A stretch of DNA of 64,000 nucleotides from Lactarius indigo (lineage: Eukaryota; Basidiomycota; Agaricomycetes; Russulales; Russulaceae): NCBI GenBank assembly GCA_025766275.1, contig JAFKAC010000066.1, positions 272,900 to 336,899 on the forward strand. Direction: 5' to 3'. The notes under the pieces are model-generated. The model was not told the origin of the DNA. It ran no database searches and worked only from the letters and a program-made list of their open reading frames with translations. Below are positions 22,470 to 33,774 of this stretch, in pieces (position 1 is the first letter of the stretch; each line of letters begins with the position of its first letter). A program made the position numbers and the translations under genes.

Positions 22470-23700
22470 TATTTTGCATGTAGTACTCTTCCGGCGCGCA
22501 CGTCAGAGGTCAGCCCTGCGTTCACGATCACGATGCGATCGTCGATGGACATCTTCGTTTGCCAGCACGACGTCAACTCGCCGCACGAGCGCTAAGAACG
22601 ACACGAGGGAGGGTAAGCGTAAGCAAGCAAGAGACGAGGACGAAAACCAGCGAAATCAATGGTAGTGACGGTGACGCGGCCTCAGTGCGAGGAGAATGGC
22701 GGCATTACCGACATACTGGGAGCTTACCGCAATGCTAGAGGACCTCTGCAAACAGCACGCTCGCGGGGGGTACCAACACACGCGCTACAAAGAAGGATAT
22801 CTGGACTGTGAGGAAGATGATGGGAAGGGTCAGTTACCATCAGTATATTATGGTGATAACGTTAGGTGAGTGACGATTATAATCGACGTGAGTTCAAAGT
22901 CGGGGCAATATAATGGCTCTAGGGTGGTTATCAACTTCCGTTTGGCGCATTGGGCGGGCATTAAGATGACGAATTGCGTCGAAGTTAAAGAATCGAGAAC
23001 ACACTGTCAGCGTCGCAGCCCGAGAGCAGACTTACCGAGCCCTCCTTTTTTGAATCAATTTACAGCGTATGTACGAGGTGCCCCGAACGATTATCACGAG
23101 AGTCCTAACCGATGTACAAACTAATCGGGTTTCGGACCGGATTCGACATCTGCTCTCTTCCGGTCGTGTCACCGACTCACCGCTCCTTAGGTAATTTCGA
23201 TCCTAGGTGCGCAAGCCGCGCATTACTTCGTGACACAGCCCCCTCCTGTTTCCGAGAATGGGATCGCTCCTACTCTTGACGTGTCTGCCCTGCCCCTGCT
23301 ATCCAACGGCTCTTGTATGGGGCGATCGCCGATCATGTATCGCACCCTCAGGCTCGTCTCTCCACCCAGTCGCTCGTTTCACTCTTGCTCTCACTTGACT
23401 GCTCACTGGTCAAATAACAATATCTAATGCCGGGATTTACTCGGTGGGGTTTTTTTTTTTGTTTTTTTACCCATAGTCATTCCCTCCGTCACCGTCATGT
23501 CATCTCCCCCATCGCCGGTGCAAACTCTTGCGTACAGCCCCATTACCTCATACCCGAACAGTGGGAACACGCACTGCCACATCTTGGGGGTCCCGGGGAC
23601 ACTCCTGCCAGCCCTGTGTCCCCTTTCGTTTCAAATCATCCAAACTTGGATGCGACTGCACACCGCCGTTTGAGACCTGGGCGGCTCTGATCTGGAGTCT
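22470..23700. repeat. Segmental duplication, copy 1
   Basis: Collinear with about 28710-30370: 22496-22670 against 28738-28925, 22739-22830 against 29064-29270, 23160-23420 against 29860-30070, and 23500-23660 against 30150-30330. Both copies hold a long T-run (23449-23467; 30106-30115). On the minus strand, 22640-22500 retains a decayed version of the short ORF at 28716-28844: 'LALVRRVDVVLAN' against 'FVELVRRADLVSAN'. Confidence 0.65.
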
Positions 23701-23986
23701 TCTGCACTTATTACTAAATGAGAAGACGGACCCCCTTGATTACATGGGTCCTCCTTGCGGCGGTGGGTGGGGTTGTGTGAGGACGTGGTTGGGACTCGGA
23801 ATAGACCTTCCAGTCGGGCTATGATGGGATTGTCACCCTGAACTTGACACACATCGAACACTTTCGTGCTATTTCCAAACTGTAAGTCACAACATTTACA
23901 ACCATGCCAACTCATGGCTACAGACAAAGAGCAGACGCGACACCAGAGGGCACTGAAGTCGGATTCGGTTCGTGAGGGATATTCAA

Positions 23987-24839
23987 TCAAAGAAAAGCGG
24001 GGTTGGCCTTGTCCAAAGCGGTGGAGAATCCTATGGCCTGCAAAAAACCATTGCGCCTGCCCTCTGCATACGAAGTTAATAGCGATATTGACAGAATGGG
24101 GGGTTATTCACCTGGCTGGAAGGTGTATGAGGAAGCTGCCGTGAGGGGCCAAGATAATTCGAATTTCGCCCTGGGGGCAGACGGAGTGAAGTTTCCTGAA
24201 ACAGCTACAACGATTTTGGTTACAAATTGGGCAGTGCATATACCCTTAAAAACTTACTATAAACTTTAACCGTTGGGGAGTTCCCGGCGGAATTCGCAAC
24301 CACGAACGACAGCTGGACGATGCTGAATGACGGAGGAAGATAACTTATATGTAATGCAAATAAATCCTGAACACATACATCCTTTCACCGTATTCACTTG
24401 CATTCACGAGACGGGAACCATAAACGGCAAGGAGCTTTTGGTCAGCTGTAAGTAATGTAATTCATGGGGTGAACAATAATCCGGACACTGCAAAATAAAA
24501 TATTACCGCCAACGTCGACGGTCAGAGTTGGGAGTCCACCGTTACCACCGTGTTGTACGGTAACCGGACTAACAACCCCGCAATTCTCCACGTCATAAGT
24601 GATTCTCACGGAATCGATAACATCCCCAGAGTAAACAACGATCTTGGTGATCCTCTTGATGGCCTGGGTCTTAGGCCATTGCCCAACATTCGCTAGAATA
24701 AAGGGGTAAGTATTGTAACAGACGTACGAGGTTGACCATGATCATGTTGTTGGAACGACGTACGGTTGGTCAGGTCGTCAAGGAAATTTCCTTGGGGGGA
24801 ACCGGCGAGGCGGGTATTGGCTGCAACGCTGTAAGACAT
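23987..24839 (-). CDS. Jacalin-like lectin
   Basis: Six exons on the minus strand: 24839-24764, 24692-24507, 24445-24379, 24322-24258, 24204-24112 and 24063-23987. They give 187 aa with every junction in phase. The jacalin-type (beta-prism I) fold is indicated by 'IKRITKIVVYSGDVIDSV', 'VQHGGNGG', 'LTVDVGADQKLLAVYG', 'IVQLSFVVANSAGNS' and a C-terminal 'GFLQAIGFS'. Such domains bind mannose- or galactose-type glycans; the sugar preference cannot be read here. There is no signal peptide, so it is likely cytosolic or unconventionally secreted. The acceptor of exon 5 may lie nine bases further in, also in frame. Ten to fifteen residues around 'ANSAGNSPTVKVY' deviate from the commonest pattern, so the binding site may be altered. 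Confidence 0.8.
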
Positions 24840-24889
24840 GAGTAGAGAGCTGAGAACTGAATGGTGAGTTAATAGGTAGACGGTCGTCA

Positions 24890-24903
24890 CATTTATATAT
24901 GTT
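24890..24903 (-). promoter_or_regulatory. TATA-like box of the lectin gene
   Basis: The minus strand reads 'catatataaatg' about 55-65 bp before the ATG at 24839, a usual distance for a fungal TATA element. Confidence 0.45.
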
Positions 24904-27440
24904 TGGACGAGACCAAAATGGTCAAAAGCTCTGCAACCGAGTTGGTATTAGTTTATCCTTTGGACCTCCATCAGTTGGACGTAAGTGGACAGGCAATTTT
25001 CTCTCACCATGCTTGTTCTACTCGCGCATGAAATTGCCTCTTCATTTTCAAGTTCGTCGTCCCCACATGCGGCGTGCTCCTTCAGGTTCTATGAACGGGC
25101 AACCGAACCGAATACTGTCACTTTTCAGGAGCTTTTATAGAATCACTTAGTAAATTCTCCACAGTCTTCATCCATTTGAAGCAGCAAGTCTACCCCAGCT
25201 GTATCGTTAGATAAACTTGGACTGACAGTTGTCATTCGGGTAGACTGAATGGACCCGGCGAATATTATGTTTGATCCTCAGAGGAAACATGTCAACAGGT
25301 CGAGAAGTGGCCTATTCTTATTACATTCCTCAGTAATTCTTCCACAAACCAAGGAAAGAACAGAGACAAATAGGATGATCCCGAGAGAATGGTAGGCCTA
25401 AGGCCTTTAATGGTAACGTCGTTTTAGCACAGGTCCTGATAGACACGAAGGCACTGGGTCGCGTGTATAGATCGAGAGAATTCTGGGCTGACGTGGCGAC
25501 GGCGGCGTAGATGGTACTACGCACTAGTTTTCGAGGCGCGTTCACTGTCGGTCACAGTTCGAATGAGACGTGAACCCGGTTGTACCGGCCCGAGCGGGGA
25601 TCTTGTGAGTGAGATCAGGTTGCCGAAATATCTTGTTTGATATCTTGTGTTCCGCGCTCAGTGCATACGGCTATCAAACTCTTCATCTACTCGTCGTTGC
25701 AAGTCGTGATTCCTGCTCTCGGCGCAACCTTCACAATATAGTAGAAAAGGGCCCAGAGCTTGACCCAGAGGTGTTCTTTTTCTTGTTCTTTTTGTGAAAA
25801 ATTGTCAATTCGGAAGAGAAACAGAACAGTGGTACACACATGGGCTGGGTGGTTCAAGAGGTACTTTTCGGCCCTCTTCTCGATCGTCATGATCATGGAC
25901 TTGGATGTTCCGGCCCCTGTTGTCTAACTCGAATTTGTCTTCCTACTGGTAGTAAGAATGCAGCACTACTACTACCGCTGGTCTCTACCTCTCGACCACT
26001 GGCAAAGGATATATCATGCCGCCGCATACCAACTAAGTCTCTCAGACCCTTCCCTTTTATTAGCAGGATTTCTCCAAGAATCCAACGGTATGGCGACACA
26101 CCCATACTAGTATCTCCCCACCCGAGTTTGCCAAGGAACCTTCAAATGTAACTACGTCCTTCCCCACATAGCTTCCACTCTCTCATGGCTTAAAATGAAA
26201 TGACCCCCCCCCCCCCCCCCGTCTCTCCCCTGGCACGATTAAGCACAAGATTAAGCACGCTATGATAAATGCATGAAAGCCGTTGATATATGTGTTATGC
26301 ATAGGTCGTTCACTTTTTATCATTCGTAAAAGGAACAATACTCGCTAGAGAAGCATGTGCACGTGGCCGTGTCCACTTGGTATTGCGCCTTCCACCTGAA
26401 GACCGATTTCGCCACAGTGATGTTCTTCTCCTGCTCCTTTAACTATGCAATCCTATGAACCAAAAGCACCCTTCATGGGTTCGACACAGCCTAATGGAGA
26501 GAAAAGAGTAGAAAAACGCAGAGACGGGCCCGGGCCGCCCGCCGTCACGCATGCGCTTCAATTTCCTGAGTGCGTTTCTGTTCGTTAGTCGTCCCAATTT
26601 TACTCGGCACATGTACCACCTGTGGGGAGGGAGACAATGCAGTGGACGACGCGGACTTGAAGGCGGCGAGACCTTTCAGTGCAATGACGAGAACTCTTGT
26701 CACGGGGATGGGTACGGAGTCCTCGAATACGTACTGTACGCCCCACGGATCCTCGTCGTCTGCAGTCCCTCCTCGGCCCGCGCCGACTGTATTGAGGCTA
26801 ACCGGCGCGCCTTTCGAGTGCGTTTGCGGCAATGATTGGTTAGTGAGCTATTATCGGAGTCTGGAGTAGAGAGTGGCACGTGCTCCAGTCGTCGGCGTCG
26901 GCGTCGACGTCCATCAGATCCCCAACTCAGCATACCCTTTCTATAAGGCTCCCGTGTAAAATGCCTGGTGATGCTGCCTTGTTTTAGCTGAGCTGCATTC
27001 CATTAGGTTCACTACCGCATGGGACGGGCGGGGGCAGTGCCTGACTGCTGTATGCGGGTCTTGACTCATTTGACACGCGAGGCGGTGGTAGTCTAGCCGA
27101 CAAGGTTGCATGTCTATGGTGACACTGTGCGATGTCACAAGAAAAGGGAAGGCATCGTAAATAAGATGAGAGCTGGATTTCTTCCCGATCGAGGACATCA
27201 GTCTGCAAGCGATGCGGATTCGGTAAAACAACTCAGCGTGTTGTGAAGCCAAGGGTAGGCCGTCCATCAGTGCACCACCAATGAAGTAGTTTCGGGCTGA
27301 CTCTCCGAGTCAGCTAAGTCTTATCATGTAGATAGAATACCGGGCGATTCAAGTTTGCTGTGAGTTCTCCAGTTTCTGGACGAGTACTGCTTCGACCCTG
27401 TACAATTGTGCGAGGCAAGCAGATCTCATAAGGTTTAGCC
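24904..27440. other. Long stretch without a supported gene
   Basis: Contains a 17-C run at 26204-26220. Open minus frames at 26545-26832 and 26941-27267 read as plausible protein but match nothing I recognise and cannot be joined by convincing introns. They may be remains of one minus-strand gene together with the frames at 27456-28411. Confidence 0.3.
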
Positions 27441-27455
27441 AGATCCCGTCTAACA

Positions 27456-27641
27456 TCATCTTGTCGAGTTTATTTTATCTGCAAACGGTAGCACGTCGAG
27501 CAGCGCCAAATGTGTCCCGCTGTCCGGATCGGTAAATAACTTCACTACGAATTCCAAGACGAGACATGTCTGGTGGAACATAAAGGGCGGGACCATGAGC
27601 GGAACGATAGGTGGAAGTGTTGGAGTCGCGTCCTTAAACAT
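27456..27641 (-). CDS. Unrecognised 61-codon frame, possible last exon
   Basis: ATG at 27641; the frame reads 'TPTLPPIVPLMVPPFMF' and later 'VLEFVVKLF'. It lies downstream of other open minus-strand pieces (27664-27891 contains 'RPGTNGGYFGGNKLLKIY'). I cannot connect them in frame, so this may be part of a larger or decayed gene. No family recognised. Confidence 0.25.
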   Translation of the reverse strand: MFKDATPTLPPIVPLMVPPFMFHQTCLVLEFVVKLFTDPDSGTHLALLDVLPFADKINSTR

Positions 27642-27910
27642 CGGTCCTTCCTGTTGTCTTCTATCACCTCAAGCATCTGAACAGGAGCGAACGTGGTACG
27701 CACCGAAGCAGAGCCGCTCTTTCTCCATCCATCACCAAACCAAAGTTCCATGATTCCATGTATATCTTTAACAGTTTATTTCCACCAAAATAACCTCCGT
27801 TCGTACCAGGTCTCGCTGGCATGCCGACATCGAGCAATGCTTTTGGTGACATTCGGACTCGCCGGGTTTGGAGCACCTTCTTGGCGGCCACAATAAGGAC
27901 AGTATTGCCC

Positions 27911-28411
27911 CTACGTAGAAGGCTTTGTACGGAGGGTTGAGCGATGATTGGTGCGAGACGGCCGGTTGAGCGGGTTGAATGTGGGCAAAATTATAGCGCG
28001 AGCATCGGCTGCTACGTTTGGCCCACTGCAGAGCATTTTCAGGCCGCGCAAAGGGGTTGTCGTTCTGTTCTGATAGTCTCCTGAACCATCCAAACCCTCC
28101 TGAATTTTACTTACTGATAGTACAAAGTTGATGCGGATGGCACTGTGAGAAGAATCGCATGAGGCGTTGAAGCTCAGAAAAAGATAAGCGGAGGGTGATT
28201 GAGGCTGGACACGCTCAACTCTGACGAACTTGAACCAGGTGTCATAATATCCGACCTGCCTGTCTTCCACGGGCGTAGCAACCTGCATAATCAACTTGCT
28301 ATACCCCTTTAACTCGTCAGTGACTTGACACACTTCGTTAGTTGAACCGAGGTCAATATGGTCAATCGCTGGCAGAGGCTCCAGAACAAAGGCTAAGGCA
28401 GGCGTACTCAT
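27911..28411 (-). CDS. Uncharacterised protein, 166 aa
   Basis: An uninterrupted frame from ATG 28411. Residues include 'STPALAFVLEPLPAIDHI', 'LKGYSKLIMQVATPVED' and 'YYDTWFKFVRVERVQ'. A GTAAGT near 28106 could be an intron donor, which would make this only the first exon of a longer gene running toward 27456. Composition looks coding and it overlaps no better frame. Function unknown. Confidence 0.4.
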   Translation of the reverse strand: MSTPALAFVLEPLPAIDHIDLGSTNEVCQVTDELKGYSKLIMQVATPVEDRQVGYYDTWFKFVRVERVQPQSPSAYLFLSFNASCDSSHSAIRINFVLSVSKIQEGLDGSGDYQNRTTTPLRGLKMLCSGPNVAADARAIILPTFNPLNRPSRTNHRSTLRTKPST

Positions 28412-28709
28412 TGGTGTGCGACAACGCGGACCGGGGACCGAGACGAGTGAGAATAGAATACCATATATGGATACGCGCCCACCCAATACGTATTCGAGGA
28501 AAATGGTCGTACAATGCGTGTGGTACTTACTCGTAAACCCTGCAGCTACTCAGTCTGGCTGTCGAACGCCACGGTCTGTATTCTGTTGCCAATTCGTTCC
28601 ACTCCGCGGTACAACTTCACGATGGAGGCTAGCACCATAGGAGGTGATCCATATAGTTAGTTGCCAACTTGCCAACGTCACGGTGAGCATCTGACCCCGA
28701 GTCGACAAA

Positions 28710-30370
28710 CTACTATTCGCGTCTGCGCTCTTCCGGTGCGCGTTGGAGATTGGCCCTGTGACCGCGACGTCTACGCGATCGTCGGTGGGGAGCTTTGTTG
28801 GCTGATACGAGGTCAGCTCGCCGCACGAGCTCTACGAATGTCATGAGAGAGGGTGAGTGTAAGCAAGCGAGAAACGGGGAAGAAAACGATGGTGGTGACG
28901 GCAACGCAACCTCAGAACGGTGTTTGTATCGGCGCGGAGGGCAACCGCCGCTGAGCCCTGCTTGACGGCCCTCGAGTTTTTTTGAAAGGTCATGAGGCTT
29001 GAAGCTTGAAGGTAAACGAGAAGGGGTCGTACGTCCGTGCCTCATAGAGGATCACTGCGACACCAGAGGGCCTCTGTAAACAGCGCGCTCGCGGGGAGCA
29101 CCAACACGTGTGCATATATGAGGCACCGCAGCTGCGTAATGCTTGTAACATGCGGGTACAGCGCCATGAGCACGAACATTACACCTGTGAGATCCGTGCC
29201 GGTGCAGCTGTGACGAGCCTACAGATTGGAGAAATGATAAGGATATCTGGATTGTGAAGAAGAAGATGAGAAGGGTCAGTTGACCAGTAATTTCGGTAAG
29301 TTTGGGACGCCAGTAGTGACGTGAGGTGATGATGATTATAATGAAAGGGAGTTCGAAATTGGGGTAATGTGACAGCGCTACACTGCATGGGCGGTTAACG
29401 TTTACTGTTCCGCATAGCTGTCTGGCCGGGTGTACAATGCCATAGGCTCATAGCCGACATTAAGGTGACGGATTGCATCAGAGAAGGTCAAAAGTGAAAG
29501 AACTGAGAACACACTGTAACTGCCAGCGCTTCAACCCGCTGACTCTCCATTACCGAGTCTTCCTTTTTCGTTTTTGGAATTCCGGGATATAAGCCTGAGA
29601 CTAGACTGGCCGTAATGAACCACACCTTGAAAATGGCCCAAAAGGTTATCGTGAAAGTCCTAAACCGAGGTCCAACGGGGTAATAGACATAACTAACATT
29701 AACTGGGTATTTGTTCGGTCGTCTCAAGGGTTGTCAATGTACGGGGGGCTGCACAACGGGGCCCCGCACCGCGGCTCCGAGCTCCCGCTATCGGACCGGA
29801 TTCGCGCGGCACCTGTGGGATTCTCAAGAGCCGCTCTCTTCCAGTCATGTCACCCCATTCGGGCCTTCCTGCCAGTGTGTTGTATAGGTTAATTTCGACA
29901 TCGTAATGATTAACTGGCCTCCTATTGCTGAGAATGGGGTTTCCTCTGCTTGACTCGTCCACCCCTATCCAACGGCTTCTTGTTCTTGTATGGCGATCGT
30001 GCATTGCACCCTCGTTTCTCTACAGTCACTCATTTCGCTCATTCCTTCGCTTGAATGTTCACTAGCGCTCACCCAAAACGAACGCTGAGATATACATGAT
30101 AGGTTTTTTTTTTTCACAATGCTCCCTCGCGGTCGGGAATAGTGCCTCTGCCGTCATGTCGTCTCTGCAAACTCTCGCGTGCCACCCCACTACAGTATCC
30201 CATATCCGAACAGTGAGGGCATGCAGTGCCACACCTCCGGCAAGGATATACCCGCCAGTCTTGTGCCCCCTCTCATCTCGCCACTAACCACGAACCATCA
30301 CTTGATGTTCCATCATTCCAAGCTGGACGCGACTGCGCGCCTGTGTACACTACCACCTCCATATTGCCAT
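28710..30370. repeat. Segmental duplication, copy 2
   Basis: Collinear, diverged copy of 22470-23700 with extra sequence inside, mainly at about 28930-29060 and 29100-29220. Confidence 0.65.
28716..28844 (-). CDS. Short Arg-rich ORF with a pyrimidine-rich leader
   Basis: ATG 28844 follows a CT-rich minus-strand leader (about 28895-28845), as in many fungal 5' UTRs. The peptide of about 42 aa starts 'MTFVELVRRADLVSAN' and becomes Arg-rich. The copy at 22.5 kb keeps the same reading frame over about 35 codons but has lost the ATG. It could be a real microprotein, a first exon, or a chance frame in a duplicated promoter. Confidence 0.3.
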
Positions 30371-30714
30371 GGTCTGGTGCCGACGGAGATTCGACTTGGC
30401 GTGCTATCACATGTGCTGTTAAATTGCCGTAGCTGGCCAGCTGCTCAGTGATGTGGGAGTAAATATGAGTGCTGAAACAGCTGACTCGGCAGAGCGAGAG
30501 AGGATGAACAGTTCTCGTAGGAAATAGAAGACAGTCTCGATGACGGTGCATCACGCGAAGGACAACAGTCTTAGGAAGTTGAGGACGTGTTTCTGAAGAC
30601 CGATTTTACTGATACGGAGGAGCTCCTCAGAGAGAAAAGAAATCAGATGAATATTTCTAAATGTCATATCTCGTCCATTATCGTGGCCACTGTAATGTAC
30701 TTTCTGTAAATTGG
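30371..30714. other. Intergenic, no gene seen
   Basis: Between the duplicated segment and a WPGY relic. Nothing recognisable. Confidence 0.35.
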
Positions 30715-30985
30715 GATTTTCACGGTAGTTTTTTCAGATAGATGGGATTGTGTGCTCTCGTCTTGTCGCAGATTTGGATCACGCACTAATCCCTGCAGGC
30801 TACCCAATCTTATGGAGGGGTGAACATTTTTTAAACAGCAATATCGAACCACGAACAACCCGCGGATAAATACGCAGTCATCTTTCTATCGAACTGCGTG
30901 GGGTAACTCATGTAACGGAGACCGCTGACTGACGGTGGACAGATGCCGCAGATCCCGGGTCTGCACCCCCAAAATGGCTCGAGTT
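30715..30985 (-). pseudogene. Relic of a WPGY-family gene
   Basis: On DNA level it follows 35330-35560 of the intact minus-strand copy 3: 'gattgtgtgc' with the exon 3 region, the G-rich intron position (30820 against 35420), 'aatatcgaacca' against 'aataccgaacca', then the exon 2 end. No frame is kept. It covers parts of exons 2-3 only. Confidence 0.6.
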
Positions 30986-32844
30986 ATTGGCAATTCGGCC
31001 CGCCGTTGTCTATGGTAGTAACCTCATCGTCTGTTGGATCAATGTGTCGTGATTTCATAGTCAAACAGCCAACAACCTGGTGGGTGAGATGATCTCACTG
31101 AGATCTATCATACAATCACGTGAGCCCGTTCACGTGACGTCGGCTTGTTTGACCGTGCGCCACACTCTTGCCCTTCTCCCTTAACTGCTCTTGTACCTCA
31201 GTGTTCCACCATAACGTGTTTACCGCATCATTGTCGTCTGTTTTTCTTCATAACTCTATTCTTCATACTGTTCGCAGCGGCCGAACACACGCAAGCAGTC
31301 AATCAACACCAACTCCGTCGACAAATGAAATCTGGCAATCGAGAAGCAGACCCATCAGACGAGGAAGTGTACGAAGGGGTGCGCTACAGACGATGCTCCC
31401 ACATGCGACTGTGCACTGTAATTTCACGTGTTTCTGCAACGTTTCGCTATCCCTTCGACACACAGTTCATGCTCCCGGCAACTATTCTCTGCCATAAAAT
31501 CAGTCCGCTCGGTCTACCGCACTAGCATCATGTTAAGGGAGTCTCCCTTGGAAACTCGATAAAAGCGTTGGAGAACATAACCTCTTCGCCTCATATTAAA
31601 CCTGACCGGCAATCATTCATTTGCCACATTGGGGGAAACGGTCGGACGCGGCAACTAGCGAAACCAAAATTTCGGCTCAAGAGGTCCTACAGTAACCACG
31701 ACGCATCCAATTTTCAACGCCACCGCGTTCCGAGGTGCAACCAGCCGTATAGTACGGCCAACCCTCCCCTCTCTTAGGAAAGTCTCACTGAGACCGCAGA
31801 TGCTATAGCCTCTTCAAGTCAAAGCTGCTTGAATCAACGAGCCCGTCGTACTGCTCAGTCAAGAGGTTGACTTGTATGGACAACTCCATCTCCGTTGCTG
31901 ACTCCCGGTCATTGAGCAACGGATTCTACAGTAACCTCATGGCGGAACTCAAACTTTCTTTGCTCCACTACCCATTACCTGCCCAGTTCCCTCACTCGTT
32001 TTCGCATAGTCTTAACCAGCAGGCCCATACCGCTGGCGACACATCGAACCCCTTTATCAATGTCCTTGCGGACCCCTCGAGGCGAGACCCCGCAGCTACA
32101 CAGGTATAGCCCTACACCCTACCGGTGAGTACTTTTGTCCCTTCTAACTGGGCATGGAGTGCCTCCTCACACTACGTATTACACAGCTTCTTCCTTCCAT
32201 GATAACTTCCAACTATTCAGCCCCGCTCTCTGGTGTTATCTAACCGATTGATATCACACAATACGCCTGGAGTCCTATTCCAACTTCCGTCGGCGGCCGC
32301 TCCCTTCGGGGGTGTACATGAAAAAAATTGGAGCGGTTTAACATGACATCCAAGCATGGTCGACACGCTTGTCAATAGCCTGAGACAGCCTGTGCTCCCC
32401 AAATCTTCTTCGAATGAGCACAAGACCATCTGGCGATCGCTTCGTTAACATCTTTCGCGACCCGCTCAGATGTCCGCACCAAGGAGGTGCGTATTGCCGT
32501 GTCGGTTAAAGGAATGTGGGTCACCTCACCCATCGTTCTGCAACCGATCTCGAGCATAACACGATGTTTTCAGAGGTAGACCTATGGATCTCAACACTAA
32601 TTTCAGGTTCATATCATGGCTGTGCTACTCCTCGGTGCCGTGAGTATCATCAACGGCCGCATCCCCGGCTTTCTTCGTGACTCGCCTCTTGTGGCGTATC
32701 TGATTTGTGAAGGATTTGGAGGTTTTTCGCTCTCTTGGCCTGTGACCGATTTCGGGGTGCACAGGTTCTCCATGTTCTCCATCAACGCGTCATAGAGCCC
32801 ATAAAGGAGTCTTGTTTCCTCTCTGCGTTTCCCCATAGCAAGCG
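30986..32844. other. Intergenic with two weak exon candidates
   Basis: 31110-31145 holds two CACGTG words next to a CGTGACGTC, a promoter-like cluster. An in-frame ATG at 31324 starts a short acidic frame, and 31876-32109 (plus) is open with a protein-like composition ('NLMAELKLSLLHYPLP'), but neither has a family or a convincing splice partner. Confidence 0.3.
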
Positions 32845-33774
32845 ATGGATGGGACCCAGGTAATGAGGTCCCTCCTCGTGTGTGTATACCCTTCCAACTG
32901 ACCCCTTTTTCTATTTATCTTCCAGAGCCTTCTCGTTGACGGGTACATATCCCAGACCTTCCAAAGTCGAGCAGCCGAGCAGTACTTCCTCAATCTACTA
33001 AAGAGCACCTCCATTCCCCCGCATGAAACCCTGTCTTACACTGGGGAGGAGGGCTATTTATTCTTTGTCAATTCTGTCAATTCTGTCCCTCCCCATATTC
33101 CCACCCGGTTTCCTTACCCGTCGGGTCTTTGGTTGCTCGACCGCAGCATCGTGGATATGGGTACGGTGGTTCCTCAGACGATGTGGTCCGCGCGTTCTCC
33201 TGTCAATAGGCGACAGAACGTCGAAAAGGCGATGTTGCAGATGCCCGTCTTTTTCGAAGGCAAAGATGGGAGACTCGGCCTTTCTCTCGAGGCATCGATT
33301 GATGGTCAAGGCCACGTTCTCCGAGACGCGAATGACCCCGCGCCGCTGGGCCAAAAGACGACCCTACATATCCGCATTGTCGTGAGTAATGGCCTTTGGT
33401 CGCTTTGTGGATCACTTGCTGAATCCGAATCCCCAACGTTAGTGGCCCGGCTATAAGAAATTCAAGCGGCAAATCCTAATTCGTGACGAGTCGAGCGCGC
33501 GCAGCCCGATCACAATGGCTAGATTCATCGGTCATGTCGGGCGAACCGTGGATAAATTCCTTCAGGTCCGTCTTCCACCACCACCGCGTACCATGTGACG
33601 AATTTTACTTTCTAGGATTGCGAAGTAGACTCTGGGTGTGTCGACGATAGACGCGAGCTATGGCGGATCGGGCCAGGCGGCATCGAGCGCAGCGATATTA
33701 TAATCATCGGTGTCGTTCACGTTTCTGCGGGAAGCTGGACGCCGATAATGCAACTGAATCGTTACATTTTTTAA
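32845..33774 (+). CDS. WPGY-family protein of unknown function, copy 2
   Basis: Exons 32845-32859, 32926-33381, 33443-33565 and 33616-33774, all in phase 0, give 250 aa. The five-codon first exon (ATG, then 'DGTQ') equals those of copies 1 and 3. Motifs: 'SLLVDGYISQTF', 'GTVVPQTMW', 'VFFEGKDGRLGLSL', 'WPGYKKFKRQ', 'SAGSWTPIMQLNRYIF'. A tandem nine-base repeat in exon 2 (about 33071-33090) adds three residues. Exon 3 is exactly 123 nt in all three copies. Introns are 66, 61 and 50 nt. It is convergent with copy 3. Function unknown; no signal peptide or membrane segment. Confidence 0.75.

Noticed and set aside
26204..26220. 17-base C run as a regulatory element
   Set aside because: A simple homopolymer with no gene beside it; the 14-G run in the WPGY copy 3 intron (35420-35433) shows such runs occur here without evident role.
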